A stretch of DNA of 64,000 bases from Stenotrophomonas sp. Ste86 (GCF_024519465.1 NZ_JALJRW010000001.1:124001-188000); one strand, 5' to 3'; shown: positions 1 to 8,887, counted from the stretch's first letter. The notes: generated from the sequence alone by a model not told the origin. Program-made: numbers and translations.

Positions 1-689
1 GCCGCTACCGGGCCGATGTCCTCCGGCTGACCGGCACGCCCCAACGCCGTGATCGAGGCAACCATGCCGTTGACGTGTTCGTCGTCGCGCACCCGACCGC
101 CGCCGAAGTCGGTGGCGATCGCGCCCGGTGCCAGCGTGTTGGCGCTGATGCCACGCGCGCCCAGCTCCTTGGCCAGGTAGCGGGTGAACACCTCGATGCC
201 GCCCTTCATCATCGCGTAGGCCGAACTGCCCGGCAGCGAGAAGCGCGCCAATCCGCTGGAGACATTGAGGATGCGCCCGCCATCGGCGATCAACGGCAGC
301 AGCGCCTGGGTCAGGAAGTACGGCCCCTTCAGGTGTACCGCCACCGCGTGGTCGAACTGTTCCGGCGTGGTGTCGGCGATGCTCGCATACAGACCTTCGC
401 CGGCATTGTTGAGCAGGCCCTGCAGATGGCGGGCGCCGAGGGTCTGCAGGGTCTGCCGCACCTGGTCGGCGAACGCGCCAAAGCTGCCGCTGTCGGCCAC
501 ATCCAGCGGCAAGGCCACCGCGCGCCGGCCCAGCGCCTCGATCTGCGCCACCACCTGCTGCGCGGCATCGGCCTGGTTGCGGTAGGTCAACACGATGTCC
601 GCGCCGTCGGCGGCCAGGGCCAGGGCGGCATTGCGGCCCAGGCCACGACTACCGCCGGTGATGAGGACGATACGGGGCGAGCTGCTCAT
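1..689 (-). CDS. SDR-family NAD(P)-dependent oxidoreductase (3' end outside window)
   Basis: Short-chain dehydrogenase/reductase, read from an ATG at 689 on the minus strand; the C-terminus lies beyond base 1. The reading frame shows the cofactor-binding TGGSRGLG near residue 11, the structural NNAG motif, a catalytic serine in NVSSG and the YxxxK pair in SAYAMMKGG, so an active classical SDR fold is expected. About 230 residues are visible, close to the usual 245-250 of the family. It is divergent from a LysR regulator starting at 791, and such LysR/SDR pairs are normally regulator and target. Substrate cannot be inferred. Confidence 0.9.
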   Translation of the reverse strand, partial: MSSSPRIVLITGGSRGLGRNAALALAADGADIVLTYRNQADAAQQVVAQIEALGRRAVALPLDVADSGSFGAFADQVRQTLQTLGARHLQGLLNNAGEGLYASIADTTPEQFDHAVAVHLKGPYFLTQALLPLIADGGRILNVSSGLARFSLPGSSAYAMMKGGIEVFTRYLAKELGARGISANTLAPGAIATDFGGGRVRDDEHVNGMVASITALGRAGQPEDIGPVA

Positions 690-767
690 GTGGATTCTCC
701 AGCGTTGGGGGTGGGTACAGCCTATTGATCTTGCAGGGCCACATAAATCACGCGATCCTGATTTGAC

Positions 768-786
768 TGTTCAATATTGGATAACA
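768..786. promoter_or_regulatory. Candidate LysR operator between SDR and LysR genes
   Basis: A palindromic core CAATATTG (772-779) flanked by TGTT and TAACA lies in the divergent region between the SDR gene (start 689) and the LysR gene (start 791). It has the size and placement of a LysR box. It abuts the lysR start, which would suit autorepression. Inferred from sequence only. Confidence 0.35.
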
Positions 787-790
787 ATCC

Positions 791-1699
791 ATGGACCGCC
801 TCGACCAGCTGCGCAGCTTCCTGCGCGTCGCCGAACTCGGCTCGTTCACCGGCGCCGCCGACAGCCTCGGCCTGCCCAAGGCCAGCGTGTCGCTGGCGGT
901 GCAGCGGCTGGAGGCCGAGGTGGGCGTGCAGCTGCTGCACCGGACCACCCGCCGCGTCCAGCTCAGCGCCGACGGCGCGCAGTTCCAGCAGCGCGCCCGC
1001 GACCTGCTCGACGACATGGAAGAGCTGCAGGGCATGTTCCGCCGCGACACCAGCCAGCTCAAAGGGCGGCTGCGGGTGGACATGTCCAGCGGCCTGGCCC
1101 GGCAGCTGGTGATCCCGCACCTGCCCGGTTTCCTGGCCCTGCATCCCGGCCTGGAGATCGAACTGAGCGGCACCGACCGCCGCGTCGATCTGGTCCGCGA
1201 GGGCTTCGACTGCGTGCTGCGGGTGGGCAGCCTGGACGACAACACGCTCGTCGCCCGCCCGCTGGGCCTGATGCGGATCGTCAACTGCGCCAGCCCGGCG
1301 TATCTGGCCACGCACGGCACCCCACGCGAACTGGCAGACCTGGCCGATCACGCCTTGATCCACTACGTCGGCACGCTCGGCCAACGCTCGCCGGGCTTCG
1401 AGTATCCCGACGGTGCCGGCTACCGGAACCTGCCGATGCGCGGTCCGATCACCGTCAACAGCGGCGAGGGCTACAGCGCCGCCGCGCTGGCCGGGCTGGG
1501 CATCATCCAGGTGCCACGTCTCGGGGTGCGCCAGGCGCTGGCCGCCGGCACACTGGTGGAAGTGCTGCCGCAGCTGGCCGCCGAGCCGATGCCGGTGACG
1601 TTGCTGTACGCGCAGCGCCGCCACTTGCCACAACGGGTCACTGCATTCATGGACTGGGTGGCCGGGGTGATCCAGCCGGAACTGTCGCGGGAGGACTAG
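791..1699 (+). CDS. LysR-family transcriptional regulator
   Basis: 302 residues, the standard LysR length. The N-terminal winged helix-turn-helix covers roughly residues 1-60 (MDRLDQLRSFLRVAELGSFT onward, with the typical LGLPKASVSLAVQRLEAEVG recognition region), followed by a periplasmic-binding-like effector domain. It is divergent from the SDR gene ending at the window edge, which is its probable target. There is no good Shine-Dalgarno in front of the ATG, and an AT-rich palindrome directly precedes it. It belongs to the large CrgA/DsdC-like group of LysR proteins that regulate a neighbouring oxidoreductase; the effector is unknown. Confidence 0.9.
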   Translation: MDRLDQLRSFLRVAELGSFTGAADSLGLPKASVSLAVQRLEAEVGVQLLHRTTRRVQLSADGAQFQQRARDLLDDMEELQGMFRRDTSQLKGRLRVDMSSGLARQLVIPHLPGFLALHPGLEIELSGTDRRVDLVREGFDCVLRVGSLDDNTLVARPLGLMRIVNCASPAYLATHGTPRELADLADHALIHYVGTLGQRSPGFEYPDGAGYRNLPMRGPITVNSGEGYSAAALAGLGIIQVPRLGVRQALAAGTLVEVLPQLAAEPMPVTLLYAQRRHLPQRVTAFMDWVAGVIQPELSRED

Positions 1700-1731
1700 C
1701 GCAACGGCGGACGGGCGTGAACATTCATGCA

Positions 1732-1761
1732 CGATAGAATGCACGTTTGTACGCATTATCG
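1732..1761. promoter_or_regulatory. Candidate operator/promoter of the deoR-MFS operon
   Basis: An inverted repeat CGATA-g-AATGC (1732-1742) and GCATTATCG (1753-1761) is followed by a TATACT hexamer near 1773. Several GCACGTTT-like words repeat around it. It lies about 100 bp before the DeoR start, fitting autoregulation, as is common in this family. Inferred from pattern and position. Confidence 0.35.
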
Positions 1762-1862
1762 CGCACGTTTCCGTATACTCAGTCCTCGGCGCAACGAACG
1801 ATGCCCGTTTTCGCCGGTTTGAACAATCTTCCCTGCACGTTTCATTTCCCGCGAGTCGTTCC

Positions 1863-2639
1863 ATGACCCCCGAAGCCCTGCCCGGCGAACGCCAACAGAC
1901 CATCCTGCGCCTGCTGCGCGAACAAGGCCGCGTGTTCTCCGCGCCGCTGGCCGTGCAGATGGGCGTGTCGGAAGACTCGATCCGCCGCGACCTGCGCGAT
2001 CTGGCCAGCCAGGGCCTGTGTCGCAAGGTGTACGGCGGCGCCCTGCCCGCCGCACCGGCGTTCCCGCCGCTGGCCGACCGCCATACCCAGCAACGCGAAC
2101 AGAAGCAGGCCCTCGCACGTGCCGCCGCCGCGCATGTCCGCCCGGGCGAGCTGGTGCTGCTCGACGCCGGGTCCACCAACAGCGCCATCGCCGCCTGCCT
2201 GCCCGACCAGCAGGGCATCCGGGTGATCACCAACGCGCCGGATATCGCGGTGCTGCTGATGGCACGCAACGGTATCGAGGTCAGCCTGATCGGCGGCCGG
2301 CTGGACCGGCGTATCGGCGCGGCCGTCGGTGCACAGGCGCTGGAAGCGATCGCCGCGTTGCGGGTGGACGTGTGTTTCATCGGTACCTGCGCAGTGGATG
2401 CAGAAGCCGGGATCTGGGCCGTGGACGGCGAAGAGGCTGCACTCAAGCGCGCGATGCTTGCCGCGAGCAGCCGCTGCGTGGTGGTGGCCAGTAACGAAAA
2501 ACTCGGCACACAGGCTGCACATCGCATCGGCGGGGTCGAGCAGATCGACATCCTGGTACTCGAAGCCGACGCACCGTCGGCCCAGGCCGAGGCGTTTGCG
2601 CGTCGCGGCGTCGATCTCCACCACGCCCGCGCAGAGTGA
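1863..2639 (+). CDS. DeoR/GlpR-family transcriptional regulator
   Basis: 258 residues, typical for DeoR regulators. The N-terminal helix-turn-helix is seen in RQQTILRLLREQGRVFSAP and the recognition stretch VSEDSIRRDLRDLASQG (residues about 37-53). The C-terminal DeoRC sugar-phosphate sensor domain shows the typical LLDAGSTNSAIA motif (about residue 100), followed by an IGGRLDRR-like segment. These regulators usually respond to a phosphorylated sugar or related metabolite. It lies 11 bp upstream of an MFS transporter and is probably cotranscribed with it. Confidence 0.9.
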   Translation: MTPEALPGERQQTILRLLREQGRVFSAPLAVQMGVSEDSIRRDLRDLASQGLCRKVYGGALPAAPAFPPLADRHTQQREQKQALARAAAAHVRPGELVLLDAGSTNSAIAACLPDQQGIRVITNAPDIAVLLMARNGIEVSLIGGRLDRRIGAAVGAQALEAIAALRVDVCFIGTCAVDAEAGIWAVDGEEAALKRAMLAASSRCVVVASNEKLGTQAAHRIGGVEQIDILVLEADAPSAQAEAFARRGVDLHHARAE

Positions 2640-2650
2640 GCCCGCTCCCG

Positions 2651-3799
2651 ATGTCCACGCTTGCACGTTCCACCCTCGTCGGCACACGCACCGAACAGCA
2701 CGCCACCCGCGCCGCCTTCTTCCTGCCCGGTTTCGCCACCGCCGCGTGGGCGCCGCTGGTGCCCTTCGCCAAATCCCGCACCGGCCTGGATGACGGCTCG
2801 CTCGGCCTGGTGCTGCTGTGCCTGGGCGCCGGCTCGCTGCTGTCGATGCCGCTGGCCGGCATGTTCGCCGCACGTCATGGCTGCCGCGCGGTGATGATCG
2901 CCACCCTCATCATGGTGATTGCCAGCCTGCCGCTGCTGGCCATCGCGCCCTCGCCATGGACGCTGGGTCTGGCCTTGTTCGTGTTCGGCGCCGGCGTGGG
3001 GGCCTGCGACTGCACCATGAACATCCAGGCGGTGATGGTCGAGCGCGACAGCGGGCGGCCGATGATGTCCGGTTTCCATGCCTTCTACAGCATCGGCGGC
3101 GCCGTCGGTGCGGCGGCGATGACCGCGCTGCTGGCCCTGCATCTGCCGCCGTGGCTGGTATGCCTGCTGGGGTCGGCGGTGATGGCGGCGCTGCTGGCCG
3201 TCTCGCTGCCGTTCTGGCGCAATGACAAGGCGCCGTCGGGCGCGCCGGTGTTTGCCGTGCCGCGTGGCGTGGTGCTGGGCATCGGCGTGCTGTGCTTCGT
3301 CGCCTTCCTCGCAGAAGGCGCGATGCTGGACTGGAGCGCGGTGTTCCTGCATGAAGTGCAGCAGGTCGACCCCGCGCGTGCCGGGCTGGGTTTCATGACC
3401 TTCGCCATCGCGATGACGGTAACGCGGCTGGTGGGCGATGGCGTGGTGGCACGGCTGGGGCGGCACCGCGCGATCCTGCTGGGCAGCCTGGTCGCCGCCG
3501 GCGGTTTCGCGCTGGTCACCTTCGCCCCGGCACTGCCACTGGCGCTGCTCGGCTACGCGCTGATCGGCCTGGGCTGCGCCAACATCGTGCCGGCGCTGTT
3601 CTCGATGGCCGGCAACCAGAAGGCCATGCCCGAAAGCCTGGCGATTCCGGCCATCACCACGCTCGGTTATGCCGGCGTACTGGCCGGACCGGCACTGATC
3701 GGCTTCGTCGCCCACGGCAGCAGCCTGGTATTCGCGTTCTGCCTGGTCGCCGCTGCGCTGTTGCTGATCGGGCTGGTGGCGCGCTGGGTGAAGGCCTGA
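2651..3799 (+). CDS. MFS transporter (YbjJ/fucose-permease-like group)
   Basis: 382 residues with about 12 hydrophobic segments and the MFS loop signature between TM2 and TM3 (GMFAARHGCR). The start at 2651 is chosen because it sits 11 bp after the DeoR stop and gives a normal N-terminus; an in-frame upstream codon would overlap the regulator. The overall layout resembles the YbjJ-type major facilitators. Its place behind a DeoR regulator suggests a sugar or sugar-like substrate, but this is inference. No ABC or PTS partner is nearby. Confidence 0.85.
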   Translation: MSTLARSTLVGTRTEQHATRAAFFLPGFATAAWAPLVPFAKSRTGLDDGSLGLVLLCLGAGSLLSMPLAGMFAARHGCRAVMIATLIMVIASLPLLAIAPSPWTLGLALFVFGAGVGACDCTMNIQAVMVERDSGRPMMSGFHAFYSIGGAVGAAAMTALLALHLPPWLVCLLGSAVMAALLAVSLPFWRNDKAPSGAPVFAVPRGVVLGIGVLCFVAFLAEGAMLDWSAVFLHEVQQVDPARAGLGFMTFAIAMTVTRLVGDGVVARLGRHRAILLGSLVAAGGFALVTFAPALPLALLGYALIGLGCANIVPALFSMAGNQKAMPESLAIPAITTLGYAGVLAGPALIGFVAHGSSLVFAFCLVAAALLLIGLVARWVKA

Positions 3800-3809
3800 G
3801 CCAACGGTG

Positions 3810-4097
3810 TCACTTGGCGCCGGCAGCATGGGCGGCGTGCTCGCACTTGGCGTACTCGTCGCGGCTGATCCTCATGTCCTTGTCAGCGTCGCACTTGCGC
3901 AGGCGCGCGGCAATGGCATCGGGATACACATTCACCTCCGGCAGGGTAACGATGCCGTCCTTGTCCTTGTCCAGCGTCTCGAACGCAGGCAGCGGCGCGG
4001 GCGCCCTGGCTGTCGGCGCGGCAGCGGCGTTCGCGGCGATGCCAGCCAACAGCAGCATCGTCAGCAGCCAGCGCGATCTTTGTGGCATCCGGTTCAT
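3810..4097 (-). CDS. Small exported EF-hand protein
   Basis: 95 residues with an N-terminal signal peptide (MNRMPQRSRWLLTMLLLAGI followed by an Ala-rich cleavage region). Two EF-hand loops can be seen: DKDKDGIVTLPE and DADKDMRISRDE, both with Asp/Asn-rich calcium positions and a closing Glu. It is therefore probably a periplasmic calcium-binding protein. It ends 10 bp from the end of the convergent MFS gene and has no obvious operon partner. Confidence 0.8.
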   Translation of the reverse strand: MNRMPQRSRWLLTMLLLAGIAANAAAAPTARAPAPLPAFETLDKDKDGIVTLPEVNVYPDAIAARLRKCDADKDMRISRDEYAKCEHAAHAAGAK

Positions 4098-4295
4098 CAG
4101 TGTTCTCCCAGGTCGTGGCGACGGATGATCCGGCGCCTGCGCAAGGCTGGACCTGCCCGCCAGTCGTTGGGCGTGAACGCAGCGCCGGGCATTCCCACGA
4201 CGGCTTAACACGGCGTCCAGCACTGCCGCGCGGATCAGCACGGGGCTGACCAACGGTGGCGTTACCATCGGCTCACCGCCTGCCGGATACGCGCC

Positions 4296-5120
4296 ATGAC
4301 CGCACCGTCCTTCGATCCCCGCCCGCGCCGCGCGGCCTTCCGTGCGCTGCATGACGACGGCTGCTTCGTATTGCCCAACCCGTGGGATCCGGGCAGCGCA
4401 CGCTACCTGCACAGCCTGGGCTTCCAGGCATTGGCTTCGACCAGTTCCGGCCATGCCTGGAGCCAGGCGCAGGCCGATGGCACGGTGTCGCTGGATGAAA
4501 CGCTTGCCCACCTGCATACCCTTGCCGCCGCGACGCCGCTGCCGCTGAATGCCGATTTCGGCGACGGCTTCGGCACGCTGGATGAGGTCGGCAGCAACGT
4601 CACCCGCGCCATTGCCACCGGGGTGGCGGGTATCTCCATCGAAGATGCCGGGCCAGACCCGGCCCATCCGCTGCGTACGCTGGAGGACGCGGTGGCACGG
4701 GTACGCGCGGCACGCCGGGCGATCGACCAGTCCGGTGAAGATGTGCTGCTGATCGGCCGCGCCGAAAACTTCTTCGTCGGCCGCCCCGACCTGGACGATG
4801 CGATCACCCGCCTGCGCGCGTATGCCGACGCGGGCGCGGACTGTCTCTACGCACCCGGCATCAGCACCCGCGAACAGATCGAAGCGGTGGTCAACGCCGT
4901 GGCGCCGCAGCCGGTCAATCTGCTGGTCGGCGCCGCCGTACCGTTCACCCTGCAGGACATCGCCGCAATGGGTGTGCGCCGGGTCAGCGTGGGTGGCGCG
5001 ATGGCACGGGTCGCCTGGGGCGGGATGATGCGCGCCTCGCAACTGCTGATAGACGAAGGCCGCTTCGACGGATTCGCCGATGCGGCATCCGGGGCCACCT
5101 TGAACCAACTGTTCCGCTGA
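4296..5120 (+). CDS. Isocitrate lyase/PEP mutase-superfamily protein
   Basis: 274 residues, the usual size for the PEP mutase/2-methylisocitrate lyase fold. Visible motifs are NADFGDGFG (metal/substrate Asp loop), GISIEDAGPD and LIGRAENFF, which correspond to the conserved strand ends of the barrel. The catalytic-loop KKCGH of true isocitrate and methylisocitrate lyases is not present between SIEDAGPD and the next helix, so a classical lyase activity should not be assumed. Members of this group often hydrolyse or cleave 2-oxo acids or phosphonates. It stands alone, convergent with the SMR pair. Confidence 0.85.
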   Translation: MTAPSFDPRPRRAAFRALHDDGCFVLPNPWDPGSARYLHSLGFQALASTSSGHAWSQAQADGTVSLDETLAHLHTLAAATPLPLNADFGDGFGTLDEVGSNVTRAIATGVAGISIEDAGPDPAHPLRTLEDAVARVRAARRAIDQSGEDVLLIGRAENFFVGRPDLDDAITRLRAYADAGADCLYAPGISTREQIEAVVNAVAPQPVNLLVGAAVPFTLQDIAAMGVRRVSVGGAMARVAWGGMMRASQLLIDEGRFDGFADAASGATLNQLFR

Positions 5121-5127
5121 GCGCACT

Positions 5128-5448
5128 TCAGTGGCTGGACAGCACCACCACCGCGCCGGTGACCAGCGCAATGCCCACCCAGCCGATCGGGCGCAGCCGG
5201 TTGCCGAACAGCACGCGCCCGCAGATCGCCGTGCCGATCACCCCGATCGCACCCCACATTGCATAGGCGGTGGCCAGGTCCATTGTCTTCAGCGCCTGGC
5301 CGAGCAGCGCGAAGGCGATCCACACCAGCAAGATCGCAGCGACACCCCACGCCGGCTTACGGAAGCCATCGGACTTGGCGACCATCATGTTGGCGGCGAT
5401 GTCGATCACTGCCGAGCACAGCACGAAAAGAAAGGCGGTGAGGTTCAT
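5128..5448 (-). CDS. mdtI: SMR-family efflux subunit, MdtI-like
   Basis: 106 residues with four hydrophobic helices, the standard small multidrug resistance architecture. The start at 5448 overlaps the stop of the preceding SMR gene by 4 bp (ATGA), so the two are translationally coupled. Paired SMR proteins form heterodimeric transporters such as the spermidine exporter MdtJI, and the sequence (AIDIAANMMVAKSDGFR at the N-terminus) fits the MdtI side. The conserved membrane-embedded Glu of homomeric EmrE is not at the usual place in TM1, where Asp is seen instead (VIDIAAN), as expected for an unequal pair. Confidence 0.85.
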   Translation of the reverse strand: MNLTAFLFVLCSAVIDIAANMMVAKSDGFRKPAWGVAAILLVWIAFALLGQALKTMDLATAYAMWGAIGVIGTAICGRVLFGNRLRPIGWVGIALVTGAVVVLSSH

Positions 5449-5816
5449 GGCGTGTGTGCTTCGCCCAGGGTGACGCAGACGATACCCGCGGCAGCCATCA
5501 GCAGGCCGACCATCTGCTGCACCGAGAGGCTCTCCTTGAACACGACGATGCCGACCAGCGTCAACAGGGTCAGGCCAAGGCCTTCCCAGACCGCATAAGC
5601 CACCCCGACCGCGATGCCGCGCACCGACAGCGCCAGGAAGTAGTACGAAATGGCCAGCGCCACGGCCATCACCGCATAGCCGAGGTAACCGCCATGGCGG
5701 GCCGCGTCGGCCATGAACGAGGTGCCGACCACTTCGGCGACGACCGCGAGGGTCAGGCAGGCCCAGGCGATCAGACCGCCACGGGCACGGGATTGCGAAT
5801 GCACGTGTGTGTGCAT
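5445..5816 (-). CDS. mdtJ: SMR-family efflux subunit, MdtJ-like
   Basis: 123 residues, four hydrophobic helices. TM1 carries the typical VVAEVVGTSFM motif with the membrane Glu of the SMR family, and WEGLGL marks TM3. A hydrophilic N-terminal extension (MHTHVHSQSRARGG) precedes TM1; its three histidines are unusual. First gene of a two-gene unit with the MdtI-like gene. The unit is divergent from a LysR regulator at 6060, and a perfect palindrome sits between them. Likely role: efflux of a polyamine or cationic toxicant in the inner membrane. Confidence 0.85.
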   Translation of the reverse strand: MHTHVHSQSRARGGLIAWACLTLAVVAEVVGTSFMADAARHGGYLGYAVMAVALAISYYFLALSVRGIAVGVAYAVWEGLGLTLLTLVGIVVFKESLSVQQMVGLLMAAAGIVCVTLGEAHTP

Positions 5817-6012
5817 GGAAAGCTCCTTGATGTTGGGCCGGCGCGCACCGACGAAGGGCCGGGTACCGGGGCATCTGCCGGGGTGGCGGATACGCGTGCG
5901 TCGGTGGCGCGCCTGCAGGCACCGGCCGTGGATGGGCTGGTGGGTGCCGACCGTTGGCCGGTACGAACGGTCAGGCAATGGCGGCCCAATGACGCGATCA
6001 GTATCATCGTCA

Positions 6013-6036
6013 ATTCCATCAGTCCAAAGATGGAAT
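6013..6036. promoter_or_regulatory. LysR-box palindrome in the mdtJI/lysR divergent region
   Basis: Perfect 8-bp arms ATTCCATC (6013-6020) and GATGGAAT (6029-6036) separated by 8 bp. It lies 24 bp before the LysR start and about 200 bp before the SMR pair on the other strand, the expected place for a LysR operator that controls both directions. The palindrome is seen directly; its use by this LysR is inferred. Confidence 0.6.
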
Positions 6037-6059
6037 CCATCGATACAGGCGATACGTCC

Positions 6060-6923
6060 ATGCGCTACAGCCCGGAATCCCTACGCGCGTTCGTCGAAGC
6101 CGCCGCCCTGGGCTCGTTCTCAGCCGCTGCGCGGCGCCTCAAGAAGACCCAGTCCACCATCAGCACCGGCATCGCGACGCTGGAGGCCGACCTCGGCCTG
6201 ACCCTGTTCGACCGCACCAGTCGCTACCCGCAGCTGACCGAGGACGGCCGCAAGGTGCTCGGCCACGTGCAGGAGATCCTCGCCGCCGCCGAGCGCCTGG
6301 AACACCTCAGCATCCGCCTGGGCGACGCGGTCGAGCCACGCCTTACCCTGGTGTTCTCCGACATCTACCAGCTCAACCCCGACCAGCACCTGCTGCGCCG
6401 GTTCGAGCAGCGCTTCCCGGATATCGAGCTGGAGTGGCTGGATGCCGAAGGCGACGACGTCCTCGACGTGGTGGAACGTGGCCGCGCCCAGCTCGGGCTG
6501 GTGCCGCAGCAGGCGCAGTATCCATCCGCACTGGCGGTGCGGTCGCTGCCACTGCGCGCGGAAATGGCGGTATTCGTGGCGCGCGACCATCCGCTGACCC
6601 GGATCGCCACGCCGGACGAATCGCATCTGGCCGGGCATCGCCAGATCTGCCTGAGCGGCGATGCACGGTGCAGTGGCCACGCACGTGGGCGCATCTGGGC
6701 GGCCTCGGACTACCTGATGGTGCTGGAAATGGCCGAAGACGGCTTCGGCTGGGCCGAGCTGCCGCGCGACCTGGTCAGCCGCTATGGCCGCGACCAACTG
6801 GTGGAACTGCCCCTGCCGGGCTGGCCGCGCCTGATCGGTGCCGATGCGGTGTGGTCGCGCGATACCCCGCTCGGCCCGGCGGCGCTGTGGCTGCTGGATC
6901 AGTTTCTGCTGTTCCGCCCTTAG
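6060..6923 (+). CDS. LysR-family transcriptional regulator
   Basis: 287 residues. The N-terminal helix-turn-helix is clear (MRYSPESLRAFVEAAALGSF, then AARRLKKTQSTISTGIATLE), followed by a substrate-binding domain. The start at 6060 is the only one compatible with a LysR N-terminus. Divergent from the mdtJI-like efflux genes, which are the likely targets through the ATTCCATC/GATGGAAT palindrome. The ligand is unknown but may be the pump substrate. Confidence 0.88.
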   Translation: MRYSPESLRAFVEAAALGSFSAAARRLKKTQSTISTGIATLEADLGLTLFDRTSRYPQLTEDGRKVLGHVQEILAAAERLEHLSIRLGDAVEPRLTLVFSDIYQLNPDQHLLRRFEQRFPDIELEWLDAEGDDVLDVVERGRAQLGLVPQQAQYPSALAVRSLPLRAEMAVFVARDHPLTRIATPDESHLAGHRQICLSGDARCSGHARGRIWAASDYLMVLEMAEDGFGWAELPRDLVSRYGRDQLVELPLPGWPRLIGADAVWSRDTPLGPAALWLLDQFLLFRP

Positions 6924-7120
6924 CACCGTGTGCCGGCCGGGCTTAAAGGCGACATTTGATTTAATGTTGTAGCGTCGCCGAATGTGATTTGAAATCGTGT
7001 CGCAGCGATGCGGGAGCGGTCGCATTGTAAGAAATTTCCCGACGCGTCTAGCGAATCTCCCGATTGCAAGGACACGCCGAGTCATGGTCACATCATTTTT
7101 TCCATGGATAGGACTGCGCA

Positions 7121-8836
7121 ATGAACATACAAGCCACGCCATCAGCGGACGACGTTGATTCGGTGCACGGGGGGGTTAGACAGATCCTTCTTTCGTCACT
7201 AAGGGATCAGGGGACAGCCGTTATATCCCTGAGCGGCCCATGGGGCTCTGGAAAGACGTCTGCCGTGGAAAGAACGATCAAGGAGATGAGCGAGTCAGGC
7301 ACGCACAGCTTTGCATGCGCCTCGTTGTTCGGGCTGAAGTCCCTGTCAGAACTTAAACTGGTCCTCCTCGACGACAGCATGTCGCGTACGGGCGGGCTGA
7401 GGGGACTGCTCCACGAGAAGACCCGCGGGGTGCGAAAGGAACTGGAGTCACTGCTAAGCAAAGCACATACGCTTGGTCCCATGGCCAATGAACTTGTGCT
7501 GCTTCGCTCCGGCGCGGCCTTGGCGGAGCACATCATCGTGCTGGATGACATCGAGCGAAAACACGACCAGCTCGGTATCGATGAAATTTCAGGATTCATC
7601 GACGAGCTTCGCATGCTGCACAAGTGTCGATTCGTCCTCGTCATGAACGACGCCAAACTTATAGACGAAGAGAAATGGCAACATATCCGCGAGAAAATCG
7701 TCGACAGGGAGATCAACCTAAGGCCGCGGCCTGAGCAGTCGCTGGACGTCGTGTTCCCGGTACCCGACAGGCTGCGAGCCGCATTGTCGCCCCTGATTGT
7801 CTACTGTGGAATTACCAATATCCGCGCAATCAAAAAGATCGCGGCCGAAGCCAGGCTGGCCCCGGCAGATGTGCCAGCCGACAGTGCAACCATGCGTGAC
7901 TTCCTTGCACCGCTGGTGCTGTTCATGAGTATTCATTTCCGAGCGCAAACCGCATTCCCGGCATTGGAGCGACTGGCATTCGACGACGCGCACCACCTCA
8001 TCAGCACGCCCGGCCTAGAGCAAGCGGCCAAGGCGCTTGGATTCTCGGTCGACGGTCCATTTACGGATTTGGTCGCACGATTGATGTTCGACGGACAGCT
8101 GCCCGTCGAACCTATGCGAACCATGCTGCAGCAAGAGTACTCCCGGGAAGACCAACATAAGCTCAAACAGGAAATCAAACAGCTGCGAGATCGCTTCGAC
8201 TGGGATCCTGAGTGGTCGACTGAGGATGCAGTCACCGCCGCGCGAAGCTGCGCAACCCGCGCGGCGCATTACATCAACCACGCCCTGTTCGACGAGTCTC
8301 TCGGGCTGCTGGGCACGGTTGATGCATCGGGGGCGCTTGTGGCCTCGGCAATTAGCGACTATGAAAGACGTCTTCCTGGAAACGCAGAATCGGCCCGAAT
8401 CTCAGGGTGGGATGCGGACCGCCTCAACACCGCACTTGCGAAACTCCTGCGCGAGCGCCAACTCGTTGACGATCTGGCCGAGGCAGGCGAACCTCCTGTA
8501 GAGGACGATGTCGACTTGCGCTACATGCAAGACATCGCAATCGGCGGCTATTCCTTTGGGCCGTCATACATGACGACAGAGTGGTTTCTGAGCCAGTTGC
8601 AGAAACTGAATTCGACGCAACTTCGGGAGACGGTGACCAAGCTGCTTCATCATGGCGCGTCCCGATCTCTGCCGGTAGGGCACGAGGAGTACGCTCGTGC
8701 ATTCAGCGATGCATGTAAATCGATGGCGCAGAACGCATCGAATGTACGCCACGCTCGCATGCTCAAGCTCGCCTTGGAAGGCGAGCGGCCCAGATATGAA
8801 GGTTGGGGTCAGAATAACCCGTCATCACTGGTGTAA
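7121..8836 (+). CDS. KAP-like P-loop NTPase, single-gene insertion candidate
   Basis: 571 residues. A Walker A GPWGSGKTS (residues 39-47), a Walker B IIVLDDIER (138-146) and a sensor-like RFVLVMNDA (170-178) are visible, matching the KAP/STAND-type P-loop NTPases. No transmembrane helix is evident, although many KAP proteins have membrane insertions. The C-terminal half (about 270-571) has no recognised domain. Codon use is clearly less GC-rich than in the neighbours (AT-ending codons are frequent) and the 197-bp upstream region is AT-rich, so recent transfer is likely. No integrase or flanking repeat is seen. Function is unknown; related NTPases occur in phage defence, but no effector domain is visible here. 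Confidence 0.75.
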   Translation: MNIQATPSADDVDSVHGGVRQILLSSLRDQGTAVISLSGPWGSGKTSAVERTIKEMSESGTHSFACASLFGLKSLSELKLVLLDDSMSRTGGLRGLLHEKTRGVRKELESLLSKAHTLGPMANELVLLRSGAALAEHIIVLDDIERKHDQLGIDEISGFIDELRMLHKCRFVLVMNDAKLIDEEKWQHIREKIVDREINLRPRPEQSLDVVFPVPDRLRAALSPLIVYCGITNIRAIKKIAAEARLAPADVPADSATMRDFLAPLVLFMSIHFRAQTAFPALERLAFDDAHHLISTPGLEQAAKALGFSVDGPFTDLVARLMFDGQLPVEPMRTMLQQEYSREDQHKLKQEIKQLRDRFDWDPEWSTEDAVTAARSCATRAAHYINHALFDESLGLLGTVDASGALVASAISDYERRLPGNAESARISGWDADRLNTALAKLLRERQLVDDLAEAGEPPVEDDVDLRYMQDIAIGGYSFGPSYMTTEWFLSQLQKLNSTQLRETVTKLLHHGASRSLPVGHEEYARAFSDACKSMAQNASNVRHARMLKLALEGERPRYEGWGQNNPSSLV

Positions 8837-8887
8837 TGCATATCAATCGGTGAGGTGTGCCAAGAGCGATTGGCCCGCCTCGACCTG

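Noticed and set aside
722-3829. A 1035-codon minus-strand open frame across the LysR, DeoR and MFS genes
   Set aside because: It crosses three well-supported genes in antisense and encodes Gln/Arg/His-rich sequence without motifs.
4296-5120. 2-methylisocitrate lyase (prpB)
   Set aside because: The KKCGH catalytic loop is missing and no prpC or prpD gene is near, so only the superfamily is named.
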